Shown: positions 20,054 to 26,154 of the stretch, piece by piece | How positions within the stretch are numbered: position 1 is the stretch's first letter | Layout: each line of letters opens with the position of its first letter | Source: a virus | Virus record (IMG/VR): IMGVR_UViG_3300009170_000540 | Location: 1-27,051 of that record | Reading direction: 5' to 3' (one strand) | DNA length: 27,051 bases | Translations under genes and position numbers: made by a program | Notes under the pieces: model-generated | Told to the model about the DNA's origin: nothing | Seen by the model: the letters and a program-made list of their open reading frames with translations, nothing else | Database searches by the model: none

Positions 20054-20347
20054 ATGAAGATTACGTTTCATGGTTTCGTCTGGATGATCGGCTTCATGCT
20101 TGGTGTAACGATGAATTATTTCATCATTCACCAGACACCGGAGTTACTGAACTTGCTCGAAGGTGAAGGCTGGCAGAGTCATGTTGCCTACTACACCAGC
20201 GGCGGTTTGGTAATGGGATTCCTCTTGTATGGTTTCTCCAAAGCAATTGGAGAAGTCTTCAAGAGCATCGGCATGTTGTTTTCTTGGATTGCACGGAAGA
20301 TTCAGAAGCGGCGTACACTTCGTGCCTGGACTCACATTCAGGCGTAA
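20054..20347 (+). CDS. Membrane protein, 97 aa, two TM segments
   Basis: ATG 20054 follows AGGAGG at 20044-20049; an in-frame ATG at 20000 lies inside the preceding hairpin and is not preferred. Two membrane segments: residues about 5-24 (FHGFVWMIGFMLGVTMNYFI) and about 47-64 (SGGLVMGFLLYGFSKAIG), the latter followed by an amphipathic stretch and a strongly basic tail (ARKIQKRRTLRAW). Basic-inside topology puts the C-terminus in the cytoplasm. The DNA here is clearly more GC-rich than earlier genes. Confidence 0.7.
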   Translation: MKITFHGFVWMIGFMLGVTMNYFIIHQTPELLNLLEGEGWQSHVAYYTSGGLVMGFLLYGFSKAIGEVFKSIGMLFSWIARKIQKRRTLRAWTHIQA

Positions 20348-20359
20348 GGAGAAAGTAAC

Positions 20360-20566
20360 ATGTGGTGTGTATTGATCCCTCCACGCACGCGCGAGATTGA
20401 TGGTGATCTTGTGACGGAACCAGCTCGGGTTATACCTAAGGCTGCAGAAGAAGACGCAATAGAAGCAGTCCATAGGCTTCGTCTAGAAATGAATCGCGCC
20501 ATGTTCATCATGGACATTCCTAATTGGCTCTTTGCTTCCCTCAAGGATGAGGTAAGAGAACGTTGA
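20360..20566 (+). CDS. Hypothetical protein, 68 aa
   Basis: ATG 20360 follows AAGGAG at 20346-20351. The product begins MWCVLIPPRTREIDGDLVTE and is helical in its second half (AAEEDAIEAVHRLRLEMNRA). No recognised domain. It precedes a 190-base structured gap. Confidence 0.65.
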   Translation: MWCVLIPPRTREIDGDLVTEPARVIPKAAEEDAIEAVHRLRLEMNRAMFIMDIPNWLFASLKDEVRER

Positions 20567-20757
20567 GCTGACCTGGTGCCAAACAGGTAAAATAGTAGGC
20601 CACCTGACACTGCTGGACGGAATTCATTCCGTATTGTGTTCCATTGAGCCCTCCAAAACTCAATGGATAATCCATGTAACAGTGGAACGTTTCCAGTGCC
20701 GTGCCGCCGGACGTGAGTAACCGGCACTTCTTAGTGATATACTAAATTAGGAGATCG
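20567..20757 (+). ncRNA. Structured leader or small RNA with alternative stems
   Basis: No coding frame. ACCTG (20571-20575) can pair with CAGGT (20584-20588), which can instead pair with ACCTG (20602-20606), so two hairpins exclude each other. CGGAA (20618-20622)/TTCCG (20627-20631) has a TTCA loop. CCATTGAG (20641-20648)/CTCAATGG (20659-20666) is a perfect 8-bp stem, in competition with GTTCCA (20638-20643)/TGGAAC (20683-20688). GTGCCG (20701-20706) pairs with CGGCAC (20722-20727). It lies upstream of the gene at 20760. Confidence 0.55.
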
Positions 20758-20759
20758 AA

Positions 20760-20954
20760 ATGAAACCACTGCTGTATCGTTGTGATGACTTCCGTAAGCA
20801 GTGTCGATTCTGCGTTACGGACAATGGTTTCCTCAATTGGATTCCTTGTCCTGACCATCTGGGGGAATATGTCAGTCTCAAGAAGGAGCTGTTGCGTTCA
20901 CGAGCAATCTCTTTTAAAAAGGCAGGCATACCTACCCTTGCGGTTGTGAAATAA
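20760..20954 (+). CDS. Small Cys-containing protein, 64 aa
   Basis: ATG 20760 follows TAGGAG at 20748-20753. Cysteines at CDDF, CRFC and CPDH within the first 32 residues (YRCDDFRKQCRFCVTDNGFL) suggest a metal site. The rest is basic and helical (SLKKELLRSRAISFKKAG). Its 190-base leader is structured. Confidence 0.65.
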   Translation: MKPLLYRCDDFRKQCRFCVTDNGFLNWIPCPDHLGEYVSLKKELLRSRAISFKKAGIPTLAVVK

Positions 20955-20971
20955 GCCGCCGTTAATTTTGA

Positions 20972-21093
20972 TTTACACATACGAGTTATGAATACCGAAA
21001 GGTAAAAAGTAACTGCCCGTAACTAACACACGCAGGATGAGGCAGATGCGTGGGCGGATGAATGTAATCCTGTAAGCATCCTCTTGTATGTGT
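20972..21093 (+). ncRNA. Structured leader RNA closed by a 9-bp stem
   Basis: TACACATAC (about 20972-20981) pairs with GTATGTGTA (about 21086-21094). Inside are TACC-GAAA-GGTA (a GNRA tetraloop hairpin near 20995-21006), flanked by AGTTA/TAACT, then CACGCA/TGCGTG around 21030-21053 with an outer GCCC/GGGC, and CAGGAT/ATCCTG. It runs directly into the pseudoknot at 21096. Confidence 0.55.
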
Positions 21094-21095
21094 AT

Positions 21096-21125
21096 CGAGT
21101 TTTGCGGTTCTCGTAAATAAACCGC
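21096..21125 (+). other. H-type pseudoknot, copy 1
   Basis: Stem 1 CGAG (21096-21099) with CTCG (21110-21113); stem 2 GCGGTT (21104-21109) with AACCGC (21120-21125). Loops TTTT and TAAATA. Four bases later AGGAG begins, the ribosome binding site of the next gene, so folding could control initiation. Confidence 0.7.
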
Positions 21126-21143
21126 GTCAGGAGATTTCAATGG

Positions 21144-21371
21144 ATGAAGCAAGAACAGCCGTCAGAAAGATTCTGGAGAAAGATTATCCAGAAATTAATC
21201 GATTTCATCATTAGGGACGCCGAACGCAGTCTTTTACGGAGAAATTCAATGGAGTTGAATGAGTTGATAGACATCACGGCGGACAATCCGTCGTTGTGGG
21301 TGAAGTGGTTTCTTGCATCGGAGTATCCCGAATTGAGCCACTACCGTGGTCCCAACCCGGAGCTCTTTTAG
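21144..21371 (+). CDS. Small protein, 75 aa, or two overlapping peptides
   Basis: Two starts follow AGGAG 21129-21133. ATG 21144 opens a 75-aa frame (MKQEQPSERFWRKIIQKLID ... YRGPNPELF). ATG 21140, better spaced, gives a 24-aa peptide ending at 21214 (MDEARTAVRKILEKDYPEIN then RFHH). A third start, ATG 21249 with its own CGGAGA, gives the last 40 residues alone. The 24-aa peptide (ILEKDYPEINRF) and the 40-aa part (FLASEYPELSHY) look related, which favours two separate small genes. I cannot decide between these readings. Tandem stops TAG-TAG end the frame. Confidence 0.45.
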   Translation: MKQEQPSERFWRKIIQKLIDFIIRDAERSLLRRNSMELNELIDITADNPSLWVKWFLASEYPELSHYRGPNPELF

Positions 21372-21376
21372 TAGAT

Positions 21377-21404
21377 CGAGTTTGCGGTCTCGTTAAAATA
21401 CCGC
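21377..21404 (+). other. H-type pseudoknot, copy 2
   Basis: Stem 1 CGAG (21377-21380) with CTCG (21389-21392); stem 2 GCGGT (21384-21388) with ACCGC (21400-21404). Same layout as 21096-21125, with loops TTT and TTAAAAT. It begins 5 bases after the upstream frame's stop. Loop and stem lengths differ from copy 1 while pairing is kept. Confidence 0.7.
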
Positions 21405-21439
21405 GCCTCCATCTCACGGTCGAGACCCAGAGGTTAAAG

Positions 21440-21499
21440 ATGGGTCGAAAGCAAACTATGAGAAATTCAGCGAAACGGGTGCTCACGATGCAACCTTAG
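21440..21499 (+). CDS. Possible basic peptide, 19 aa
   Basis: ATG 21440 follows AGAGG and reads MGRKQTMRNSAKRVLTMQP. The basic composition is reasonable for a small phage peptide, but length gives no support. It lies between pseudoknot copy 2 and the structured region. Confidence 0.25.
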   Translation: MGRKQTMRNSAKRVLTMQP

Positions 21500-22015
21500 T
21501 AGTTGTCCTTGAGGTCATTGCCTGGACTAAAATTATAGGCTGGAGATATCTCAAAATCTCCTCAATCGTACGCCCATATGAGCCTGAGAAACCATGTGGG
21601 AAGCTGTGTTGACATGCAACCGTTCGGTAGACACAACGCGGGTCAGCCGTGCCCGGGGTAAAAACGGTGGGTCTGGAAGATCGTCGGTGGGGAGTCTCCC
21701 CTTAATGTCTTCTTGATTGCAAATCGACCGACTACAGCTTGGAGGGTCATTATGGCCATCGCCTTCAAGCCGAGTATATGATGCCACACGCATTGTCACG
21801 TGCGTCACGAGTCGATTGTGCTTAGCCCGCTAACTGCTAAGCACACGAAGCTCCAAGTAGACACTGTTGCGGACAGGACAAATCCGATCTTCGTCTGGTC
21901 CTCTTTGAGGAACGAAGAAAGCACGAGGACAGGTGCTCTAGAAATGTAGTCCGCGGTGTCGGGGATCACCACAGAAGAAACTCCCCGAGCTATACTTATC
22001 CAACAGGAGAACCCA
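21500..22015 (+). ncRNA. Candidate large structured RNA or long leader (about 500 nt)
   Basis: A 516-base gap without a supported gene but with many perfect stems: GGAGAT/ATCTCC (21542-21547/21556-21561); GTCGGT/ACCGAC (21683-21688/21727-21732) enclosing GGGGA-GTC-TCCCC (21689-21701); GCTTGGAGG/CCTTCAAGC (21737-21745/21762-21770, one G-T); TGTGCTTAG/CTAAGCACA (21817-21825/21837-21845); CGGA/TCCG (21870-21873/21883-21886); CTTCGT+TCCT with AGGA+ACGAAG (21889-21917); AGCAC/GTGCT (21920-21924/21933-21937); TCGGGGA/TCCCCGA (21959-21965/21982-21988), with GGTG/CACC able to form a pseudoknot across it. The ribosome binding site of the next gene follows, so it may be a 5' leader or a processed RNA. 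Confidence 0.6.
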
Positions 22016-22234
22016 ATGTCGTATCTTGCAAATGACGTAAAAATTCCCGGCGCTATTCTCGGAGATGGTTGGACTGAAGTAAATCTTTGGTACGTCCGTG
22101 GCGTTGCAGAATCCTACGACGGCAAGCCGATGCTTTTCTTTCCCACAAAGGAAACGGCGGAAGCATATGCACGAACTGTGCATTTAGGTCCGGGACATGT
22201 GTGGATGGCTACGTTCCGCAGGGACGATGGTTGA
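22016..22234 (+). CDS. Hypothetical protein, 72 aa
   Basis: ATG 22016 follows CAGGAG at 22003-22008; an in-frame extension to 21956 crosses a strong stem and lacks a site. The product is a compact mixed fold (MSYLANDVKIPGAILGDGWT ... FFPTKETAEAYARTVHLGPG). The pattern of KETAEAYAR after a strand suggests a small alpha/beta domain. Two terminators follow, so its transcript appears to end here. Confidence 0.7.
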   Translation: MSYLANDVKIPGAILGDGWTEVNLWYVRGVAESYDGKPMLFFPTKETAEAYARTVHLGPGHVWMATFRRDDG

Positions 22235-22240
22235 GACTTT

Positions 22241-22263
22241 AGACTTCCCCAAAAGGGAGGTCT
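22241..22263 (+). terminator. Terminator hairpin, first of tandem pair
   Basis: AGACTTCCC (22241-22249) pairs with GGGAGGTCT (22255-22263; one G-T) around CAAAA, followed by ATTTCTT. Confidence 0.75.
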
Positions 22264-22270
22264 ATTTCTT

Positions 22271-22300
22271 AGAGCCTTAAAAAGCTCTTTTTTTTTTTTT
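22271..22300 (+). terminator. Terminator with 13-T run, second of tandem pair
   Basis: AGAGC (22271-22275) pairs with GCTCT (22284-22288) around CTTAAAAA, then the T run reaches 22300. Together with the hairpin just upstream it should stop transcription from the structured RNA region. Confidence 0.85.
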
Positions 22301-22314
22301 CGAAGGAGAGCCTG

Positions 22315-22539
22315 ATGAATTTTAATGAATTGGAAGCATTAACTGTTATTTCAGCGAAAGCGTCTTGTGAGAAAATTCTAGTTAAACTTGAAAATGATCT
22401 TGGTGTACGTGTTCCACCAGATCAGCGCTCTGCACTCCTTGCTCTTATGGGGCTTAGTTTTATTGAAGGTGTGCAGTGGACATCTGATCACATCGCTGAA
22501 CAACTTATTCAGAAACTAAGTGGAACGGAGGCGAACTAA
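22315..22539 (+). CDS. Hypothetical protein, 74 aa
   Basis: ATG 22315 follows AAGGAGAG. Helical protein (MNFNELEALTVISAKASCEK ... VQWTSDHIAEQLIQKL) with no known motif. The stop overlaps the next ATG by one base. Codon use returns to AT-rich after the terminator pair. Confidence 0.7.
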   Translation: MNFNELEALTVISAKASCEKILVKLENDLGVRVPPDQRSALLALMGLSFIEGVQWTSDHIAEQLIQKLSGTEAN

Positions 22540-22769
22540 TGTCTCGACTTTCAAATTGGCTACGTGAGGCTAGTGCAAATGATAGCACAGATTCTCTTAT
22601 AACGCGCTGTAATGTAGCAGCTAATCATGTCGATGCTGTTGATAAGAATTTAGAGGAGTATAAGACGTTAGTAGATAAAGCTCTTAAAACTTCAGAAGAA
22701 TTCAAGAATCTTTATAAAAGAACATTTGATTATCGTGTTCTATGTCGTATTAAGGAGTGGTTTAAATGA
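22539..22769 (+). CDS. Hypothetical helical protein, 76 aa
   Basis: Overlaps the previous stop by one base and the next start (ATGA). The central part is a likely coiled coil (VDAVDKNLEEYKTLVDKALK). Ends RIKEWFK. No function visible. Confidence 0.7.
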   Translation: MSRLSNWLREASANDSTDSLITRCNVAANHVDAVDKNLEEYKTLVDKALKTSEEFKNLYKRTFDYRVLCRIKEWFK

Positions 22770-22918
22770 GCGAGAAATCATTTGAGGATTATTTTGAGGA
22801 TGAAGGTATCGAGGATGAAGGTATTGAGGATGATGAGGACTGGATTGAAGAAGAGACTTGTGAAGAATGTGGGGAAGTATTAGACGATTGTAATTGTGAG
22901 GAAGATGATGAACTTTGA
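22766..22918 (+). CDS. Very acidic zinc-knuckle-like protein, 50 aa
   Basis: ATG 22766 to TGA 22916-22918, preceded by AAGGAG. More than half the residues are Asp or Glu (EDEGIEDEGIEDDEDWIEEE), followed by a Cys cluster CEECGEVLDDCNC and an acidic end. The acidic part is encoded by a short tandem DNA repeat. Four Cys could bind one zinc. Extreme acidity is seen in DNA-mimic proteins, but this is only a suggestion. Confidence 0.65.
   Translation: MSEKSFEDYFEDEGIEDEGIEDDEDWIEEETCEECGEVLDDCNCEEDDEL
22796..22833 (+). repeat. 15-bp tandem repeat inside the acidic gene
   Basis: GAGGATGAAGGTATC (22796-22810), GAGGATGAAGGTATT (22811-22825), then GAGGATGA. In-frame, each unit codes EDEGI, so copy number can change without a frameshift. 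Confidence 0.85.
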
Positions 22919-23171
22919 TCAAATGATTGAAGCGCTTCGTAATGCAGGATATGCAGTCGCTTTATTCAAGCCTGGTACATTACCAGAAGAAATAGATTTA
23001 AATTATATTGAACAAGAAATGGTAAACCATATCAAAAGAGATATATTATATTTAGAGCTTGATGAGCCTGACGAGCCCGATGGTATGAGCGATGTAGAAG
23101 CAGATGCTGATACATTAAAATCTATTGGATGGGGTACAGATGAAGACTACGGAGGTTGGAATGAAACTTGA
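22908..23171 (+). CDS. Hypothetical protein, 87 aa
   Basis: Of two adjacent ATGs (22905, 22908) the second has better spacing from GAGGA at 22898-22902. The product starts MNFDQMIEALRNAGYAVALF and has an acidic middle (LELDEPDEPDGMSDVEADAD). Overlaps the next gene by 11 bases. Function unknown. Confidence 0.65.
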   Translation: MNFDQMIEALRNAGYAVALFKPGTLPEEIDLNYIEQEMVNHIKRDILYLELDEPDEPDGMSDVEADADTLKSIGWGTDEDYGGWNET

Positions 23172-23385
23172 AGAACTAATGGCAGACTCTACAGTTACAC
23201 ATGTTCGTAGAGAGTATTGGGCACTCCCAGATGATCATATTATTTTGCCACCATTTATAGATGGGTGTCGTGGTCCTTGGTTTACTTTAGTTGCTTTTGA
23301 TGGTGTTAGCACTATAAAAGTAGACCTTCCTCTTGTAACAGATTCTAATACAGACTGGGTAAGGTATGAACCAAAAGGGAACTAA
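23161..23385 (+). CDS. Hypothetical protein, 74 aa
   Basis: ATG 23161 follows CGGAGG at 23151-23156. Beta-rich by composition (EYWALPDDHIILPPFIDGCR, GPWFTLVAFDGVSTIKVDL). No domain recognised. Confidence 0.65.
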   Translation: MKLEELMADSTVTHVRREYWALPDDHIILPPFIDGCRGPWFTLVAFDGVSTIKVDLPLVTDSNTDWVRYEPKGN

Positions 23386-23386
23386 G

Positions 23387-23650
23387 ATGTTACAGAATCT
23401 TTTAAACCCAGAAAAGCTTGATGTTGTACTTATTTACAAGTCTAATTTTTTTAAAACATGGGTATGGCGTCTTCAGACTTGGAGAAAGGATGTTCTTTGT
23501 GGTTCTTCTGAAATGTTTGAATCTAAACTTAAAGCAAAGAAGAATATCGAAAGAGTTACTGGTGGTAAAATAGAAGGGCTTAAAAAATGGCGTTTCGGTG
23601 CAGACGAGGCAAACGACGTTTATTATCGAGGATTTTTAAGGAGAAGCTAA
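23387..23650 (+). CDS. Small protein with DUF1508/YegP-like segment, 87 aa
   Basis: ATG 23387 follows AAGGGA at 23375-23380. The segment WVWRLQTWRKDVLCGSSEMF, then ESKLKAKKNIERVTGG, has the layout of the small YegP/DUF1508 fold: W.WRL, a strand ending in SSE, then SK..a.k.i..V. It lacks the second copy found in many family members. The function of that family is not known. The assignment is by eye. Confidence 0.55.
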   Translation: MLQNLLNPEKLDVVLIYKSNFFKTWVWRLQTWRKDVLCGSSEMFESKLKAKKNIERVTGGKIEGLKKWRFGADEANDVYYRGFLRRS

Positions 23651-23868
23651 TGGACTTTGATGCATACAGGGTAGGGCTTTGTAATGCTTCAGTATGTAGT
23701 AGTTTAGATATCGAAGAAACAACTAGGAAACTTAATCAAGAATATCCTACGGGAATTGTTTCAAAATGGAAACTATCAGAGGAGCCTACATTTCGCACTG
23801 GTGAACCAAATGGTTGCCCTTGTGACCTCTATCCAGAGACACATAAACACTATCTATTTAGTTGCTAA
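23650..23868 (+). CDS. Conserved phage protein with Cys/His ending, 72 aa
   Basis: ATG 23650 overlaps the previous stop; AAGGAGA precedes. The C-terminal part GEPNGCPCDLYPETHKHYLF then SC matches a recurrent phage hypothetical with a CPC and HYLF.C ending, possibly a metal site. The N-terminus contains two more Cys. Function unknown. Confidence 0.65.
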   Translation: MDFDAYRVGLCNASVCSSLDIEETTRKLNQEYPTGIVSKWKLSEEPTFRTGEPNGCPCDLYPETHKHYLFSC

Positions 23869-23886
23869 GGACGCATGGAGTGAATA

Positions 23887-24066
23887 ATGCTGATCATTAC
23901 ACGACGTACAGATGAATCATTGGTAATAAACGACAATATTGAGGTTGTCGTTTTAGGTGTAAGAGGAGACTACGTTCGTATCGGAATTGAAGCACCAAAA
24001 AGTATTCCCGTCCATCGATACGAAGTTTGGGAGAGAATCCAAAAGGAAAAAGCTAATGAGTCTTAA
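23887..24066 (+). CDS. csrA: Phage CsrA/RsmA translational regulator
   Basis: A 59-aa full-length CsrA. It starts [20 protein letters not shown] and continues with [24 protein letters not shown] and [12 protein letters not shown]4, R6, R7 and the VHR motif with R44, which form the RNA-binding surface of E. coli CsrA (61 aa), are all kept. CsrA dimers bind GGA in hairpin loops and near ribosome binding sites to block or stabilise mRNAs. In a phage it could redirect host carbon and biofilm control, or act on phage transcripts; GGA-bearing hairpins lie at 21870-21937. ATG 23887 follows GGAG at 23877-23880. The end overlaps the next gene by 11 bases. Confidence 0.92.
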   Translation: MLIITRRTDESLVINDNIEVVVLGVRGDYVRIGIEAPKSIPVHRYEVWERIQKEKANES

Positions 24067-24433
24067 TTGGCAATTGTCAAAGATCAAAGATTATGAGACA
24101 GTCTGTTGGATTAATGAAGGAGATCAGCGCAAACTGAGTCCATTGACTGAATGTATAATCTGGGGGACTTTCGCATTAGATATAGGGAAGATTACAGAGA
24201 AGAATGTTAATGAATGGATGTGGCGAATGGCATTCTTAAAGCAATTGAATAAAGGTAATTTGGTTTACGAAAGACATTCCGATGGAGTATCGAAAGGACG
24301 TTCATTTACACGAGAAGAACTTGTGCAGCATATTGGGTTGCTTACAAATGTTACAACAATGACAAGAGCTCAATTTGTACATAAATGGATTAAAATTCTA
24401 AGACGAAATTGCGATGCGCTAGCACAGTTATAA
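24056..24433 (+). CDS. Conserved phage hypothetical protein, 125 aa
   Basis: ATG 24056 has AAAAGGAAAAA upstream and overlaps csrA. The product has the layout of a phage hypothetical often found in replication or middle regions: [49 protein letters not shown] and [16 protein letters not shown]. All-helical by composition. The role of the family is not known. Confidence 0.75.
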   Translation: MSLNWQLSKIKDYETVCWINEGDQRKLSPLTECIIWGTFALDIGKITEKNVNEWMWRMAFLKQLNKGNLVYERHSDGVSKGRSFTREELVQHIGLLTNVTTMTRAQFVHKWIKILRRNCDALAQL

Positions 24434-24440
24434 CAATAAT

Positions 24441-24495
24441 ACCCAAGATTCCCTTAAAGGGAGTCTTGGGTGTTCCTTTATTTTTTTTTTTTTTT
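24441..24495 (+). terminator. Terminator with 15-T run
   Basis: ACCCAAGA (24441-24448) pairs with TCTTGGGT (24464-24471), extended inside by TCCC/GGGA; the T run is at 24481-24495, eight bases after the stem. It ends the csrA operon. Confidence 0.85.
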
Positions 24496-24504
24496 GGGGT
24501 GAAT

Positions 24505-24756
24505 ATGGTTTGCATGATTGTAGCAGCAACAAGAAAACTAGCAGAAACATTTGCTGTAGAAAATAATATTAAGGATTGGAGATATGTATATGATGCCGAA
24601 TGTATAAGAGGATTAAAACCTTTTAATAATAAAATCCTATTACATTCATCATGGGATGAGAAGAATTCTACAAGACGAATTGTAGGATTATTAAGAATGG
24701 ATCCTTTCTGGCGTATTCATATTGATAATCAGATTACCGCAGATGAGGTAATGTAA
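24505..24756 (+). CDS. Hypothetical protein, 83 aa
   Basis: ATG 24505 follows GGGGTG; in-frame sequence before it crosses the terminator. Starts MVCMIVAATRKLAETFAVEN and is mixed in character (WRYVYDAECIRGLKPFNNKI). Overlaps the next ATG by one base. Function unknown. Confidence 0.7.
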   Translation: MVCMIVAATRKLAETFAVENNIKDWRYVYDAECIRGLKPFNNKILLHSSWDEKNSTRRIVGLLRMDPFWRIHIDNQITADEVM

Positions 24757-25253
24757 TGACAGAGAACAGTGTTGTTCTATATAAGGACAGTTGTACAAAA
24801 CTGGCAGAAATATTAACACCAACACCTAGTTATGAACAAATAAAAGCTTTAGAAGATTTTATTAACTTAATACCTGGTGTTATTACTGATTACCCTACAA
24901 CACATCGTTTTTGTGATGGACTATATTCTAGAGAAATTGAAATTCCTGAAGATATGATTATTGTTGGTAAGATGCATATTAGAGAAAATTTTTTAGTTAT
25001 TCTTGAAGGTGATATGACAGTTTGGACTGAGACAGGTATGAAGAGATTGAATACACCACAAATATTACTTACAAAACCAGGGACTAAACGTGTATTCTAT
25101 GCACACAAGTATTCTCGGATTGCAACATTCCACGGCATATATGCTGACACAAAAGAAGAAGCAGAATCACAACTTTTCGCAGTAAACGAAAGAGAGTTTT
25201 TAAATTTATTAGAAGGTGGTCTAAAGGGTTATTTAGAACATTCTAATGAATGA
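24756..25253 (+). CDS. Cupin-like phage protein, 165 aa
   Basis: The core SREIEIPEDMIIVGKMHIRE, FLVILEGDMTVWTETGM, LLTKPGTKRVFYAHKYSRIA and TFHGIY fits a cupin beta-barrel: glycine turn, H-x-R-E entry, PGTKR strand and a late His. Several phages carry a similar cupin-like protein of unknown role. Only part of the usual metal-ligand set (His in KMHI and TFHG) is visible, so catalysis is uncertain. It is the last gene before the AT-rich gap. Confidence 0.72.
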   Translation: MTENSVVLYKDSCTKLAEILTPTPSYEQIKALEDFINLIPGVITDYPTTHRFCDGLYSREIEIPEDMIIVGKMHIRENFLVILEGDMTVWTETGMKRLNTPQILLTKPGTKRVFYAHKYSRIATFHGIYADTKEEAESQLFAVNEREFLNLLEGGLKGYLEHSNE

Positions 25254-25614
25254 AATTATTGTGCATATTTATTAGGGCACACTGTTAAATTAACGTATAG
25301 ACGGCCCTCCCCGGTTATTAAGAAATCCCTAAGACATCCCTATGACTCAGCATGTTTATGTTTATCTATATACATATACTAATAGATATATCTTAATATA
25401 AGTAATAATAAAGATATAATATTAATATAAAAATAAAAATAATGATTAAGAAGATGTTAAATTAATGAACTAAAGAATAACAAATCAAATGTTAATATCT
25501 TTAAAAGCTAAAGAACGTTATTTGGGATCTAATTGGGATATCTTAAAGATAGTCCTGGGATACAATTAAAAAGCAAAAATTTGCAAAATTTTCTATATGC
25601 GAGGAAACGTTTTC
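25254..25614. other. Extremely AT-rich intergenic region before the terminase genes
   Basis: A 361-base gap. TGTGC/GCACA at about 25259-25288 can form a hairpin. About 25365-25460 is almost entirely A and T. Nearer the gene, GGGAT occurs three times (25528-25565), GGATATC/GATA+TCC forms a hairpin near 25538-25556, and AAAATTT-GCA-AAATTTT near 25575-25591 is an inverted repeat. No gene is supported. A promoter for late genes is expected here; a replication origin or packaging site is possible. Confidence 0.55.
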
Positions 25615-26154
25615 ATGGATGCTGATTATGTTAGTCGATTCGACCACGATAAGAAAAAATGGGTCAAGGTAAAGAGAACAGAGCTCCATGAGGCTGGTGC
25701 GATTGCTTCAGGAAATCTCCCTACTCCTCTTACTAAGGCTAATTCTGTCGCTGGTACTCCAGAGACATTTTCTGCACCACGTTATCAAGGTGGTGGTGTA
25801 AGAAGTGTAAATGTTTTACGTATGTTACGTTTTGACCCTATTGAAGAGTTAGTAGAACAGTATAGACGCTTAGAGAAAGAACTTTTATGGCATGAACAAG
25901 TACGTAGCTGTGAAGTTGTCCCATTAAACAGCGAGGGTAAAGTACGTAATTACTCCGCTGATGCTCATATGCGTGTTTATGAACGTATGCAAAGTATCGC
26001 ATCTGAACTTATGCGCTATGGCTATGGACGTGTCCCTGAGACACTAGATGTAAACTTAAATAGACCAGCTAAACTTGTTGTCAATCTGACTAAGAAAGGT
26101 GAAGTATTCACCATTAACGATAATAGTGATAGTGAGATCACAGATGTCGATTAA
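25615..26154 (+). CDS. Probable terminase small subunit, 179 aa
   Basis: It sits immediately before the large subunit and overlaps it by 11 bases, the usual order terS-terL. ATG 25615 has GAGGAAA at 25599-25605; an earlier ATG at 25597 has none. A helical segment (EELVEQYRRLEKELLWHEQV, then MRVYERMQSIASELMRYGYG) could form the oligomer core that recognises DNA. No clear helix-turn-helix is visible, so the call rests mainly on position and size. Confidence 0.65.
   Translation: MDADYVSRFDHDKKKWVKVKRTELHEAGAIASGNLPTPLTKANSVAGTPETFSAPRYQGGGVRSVNVLRMLRFDPIEELVEQYRRLEKELLWHEQVRSCEVVPLNSEGKVRNYSADAHMRVYERMQSIASELMRYGYGRVPETLDVNLNRPAKLVVNLTKKGEVFTINDNSDSEITDVD

Noticed and set aside
21360-21404. Programmed frameshift or stop readthrough driven by pseudoknot copy 2
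   Set aside because: The spacing after the stop is right, but no canonical slippery heptamer is present, two stops are in tandem, and the extension would add only about nine residues.
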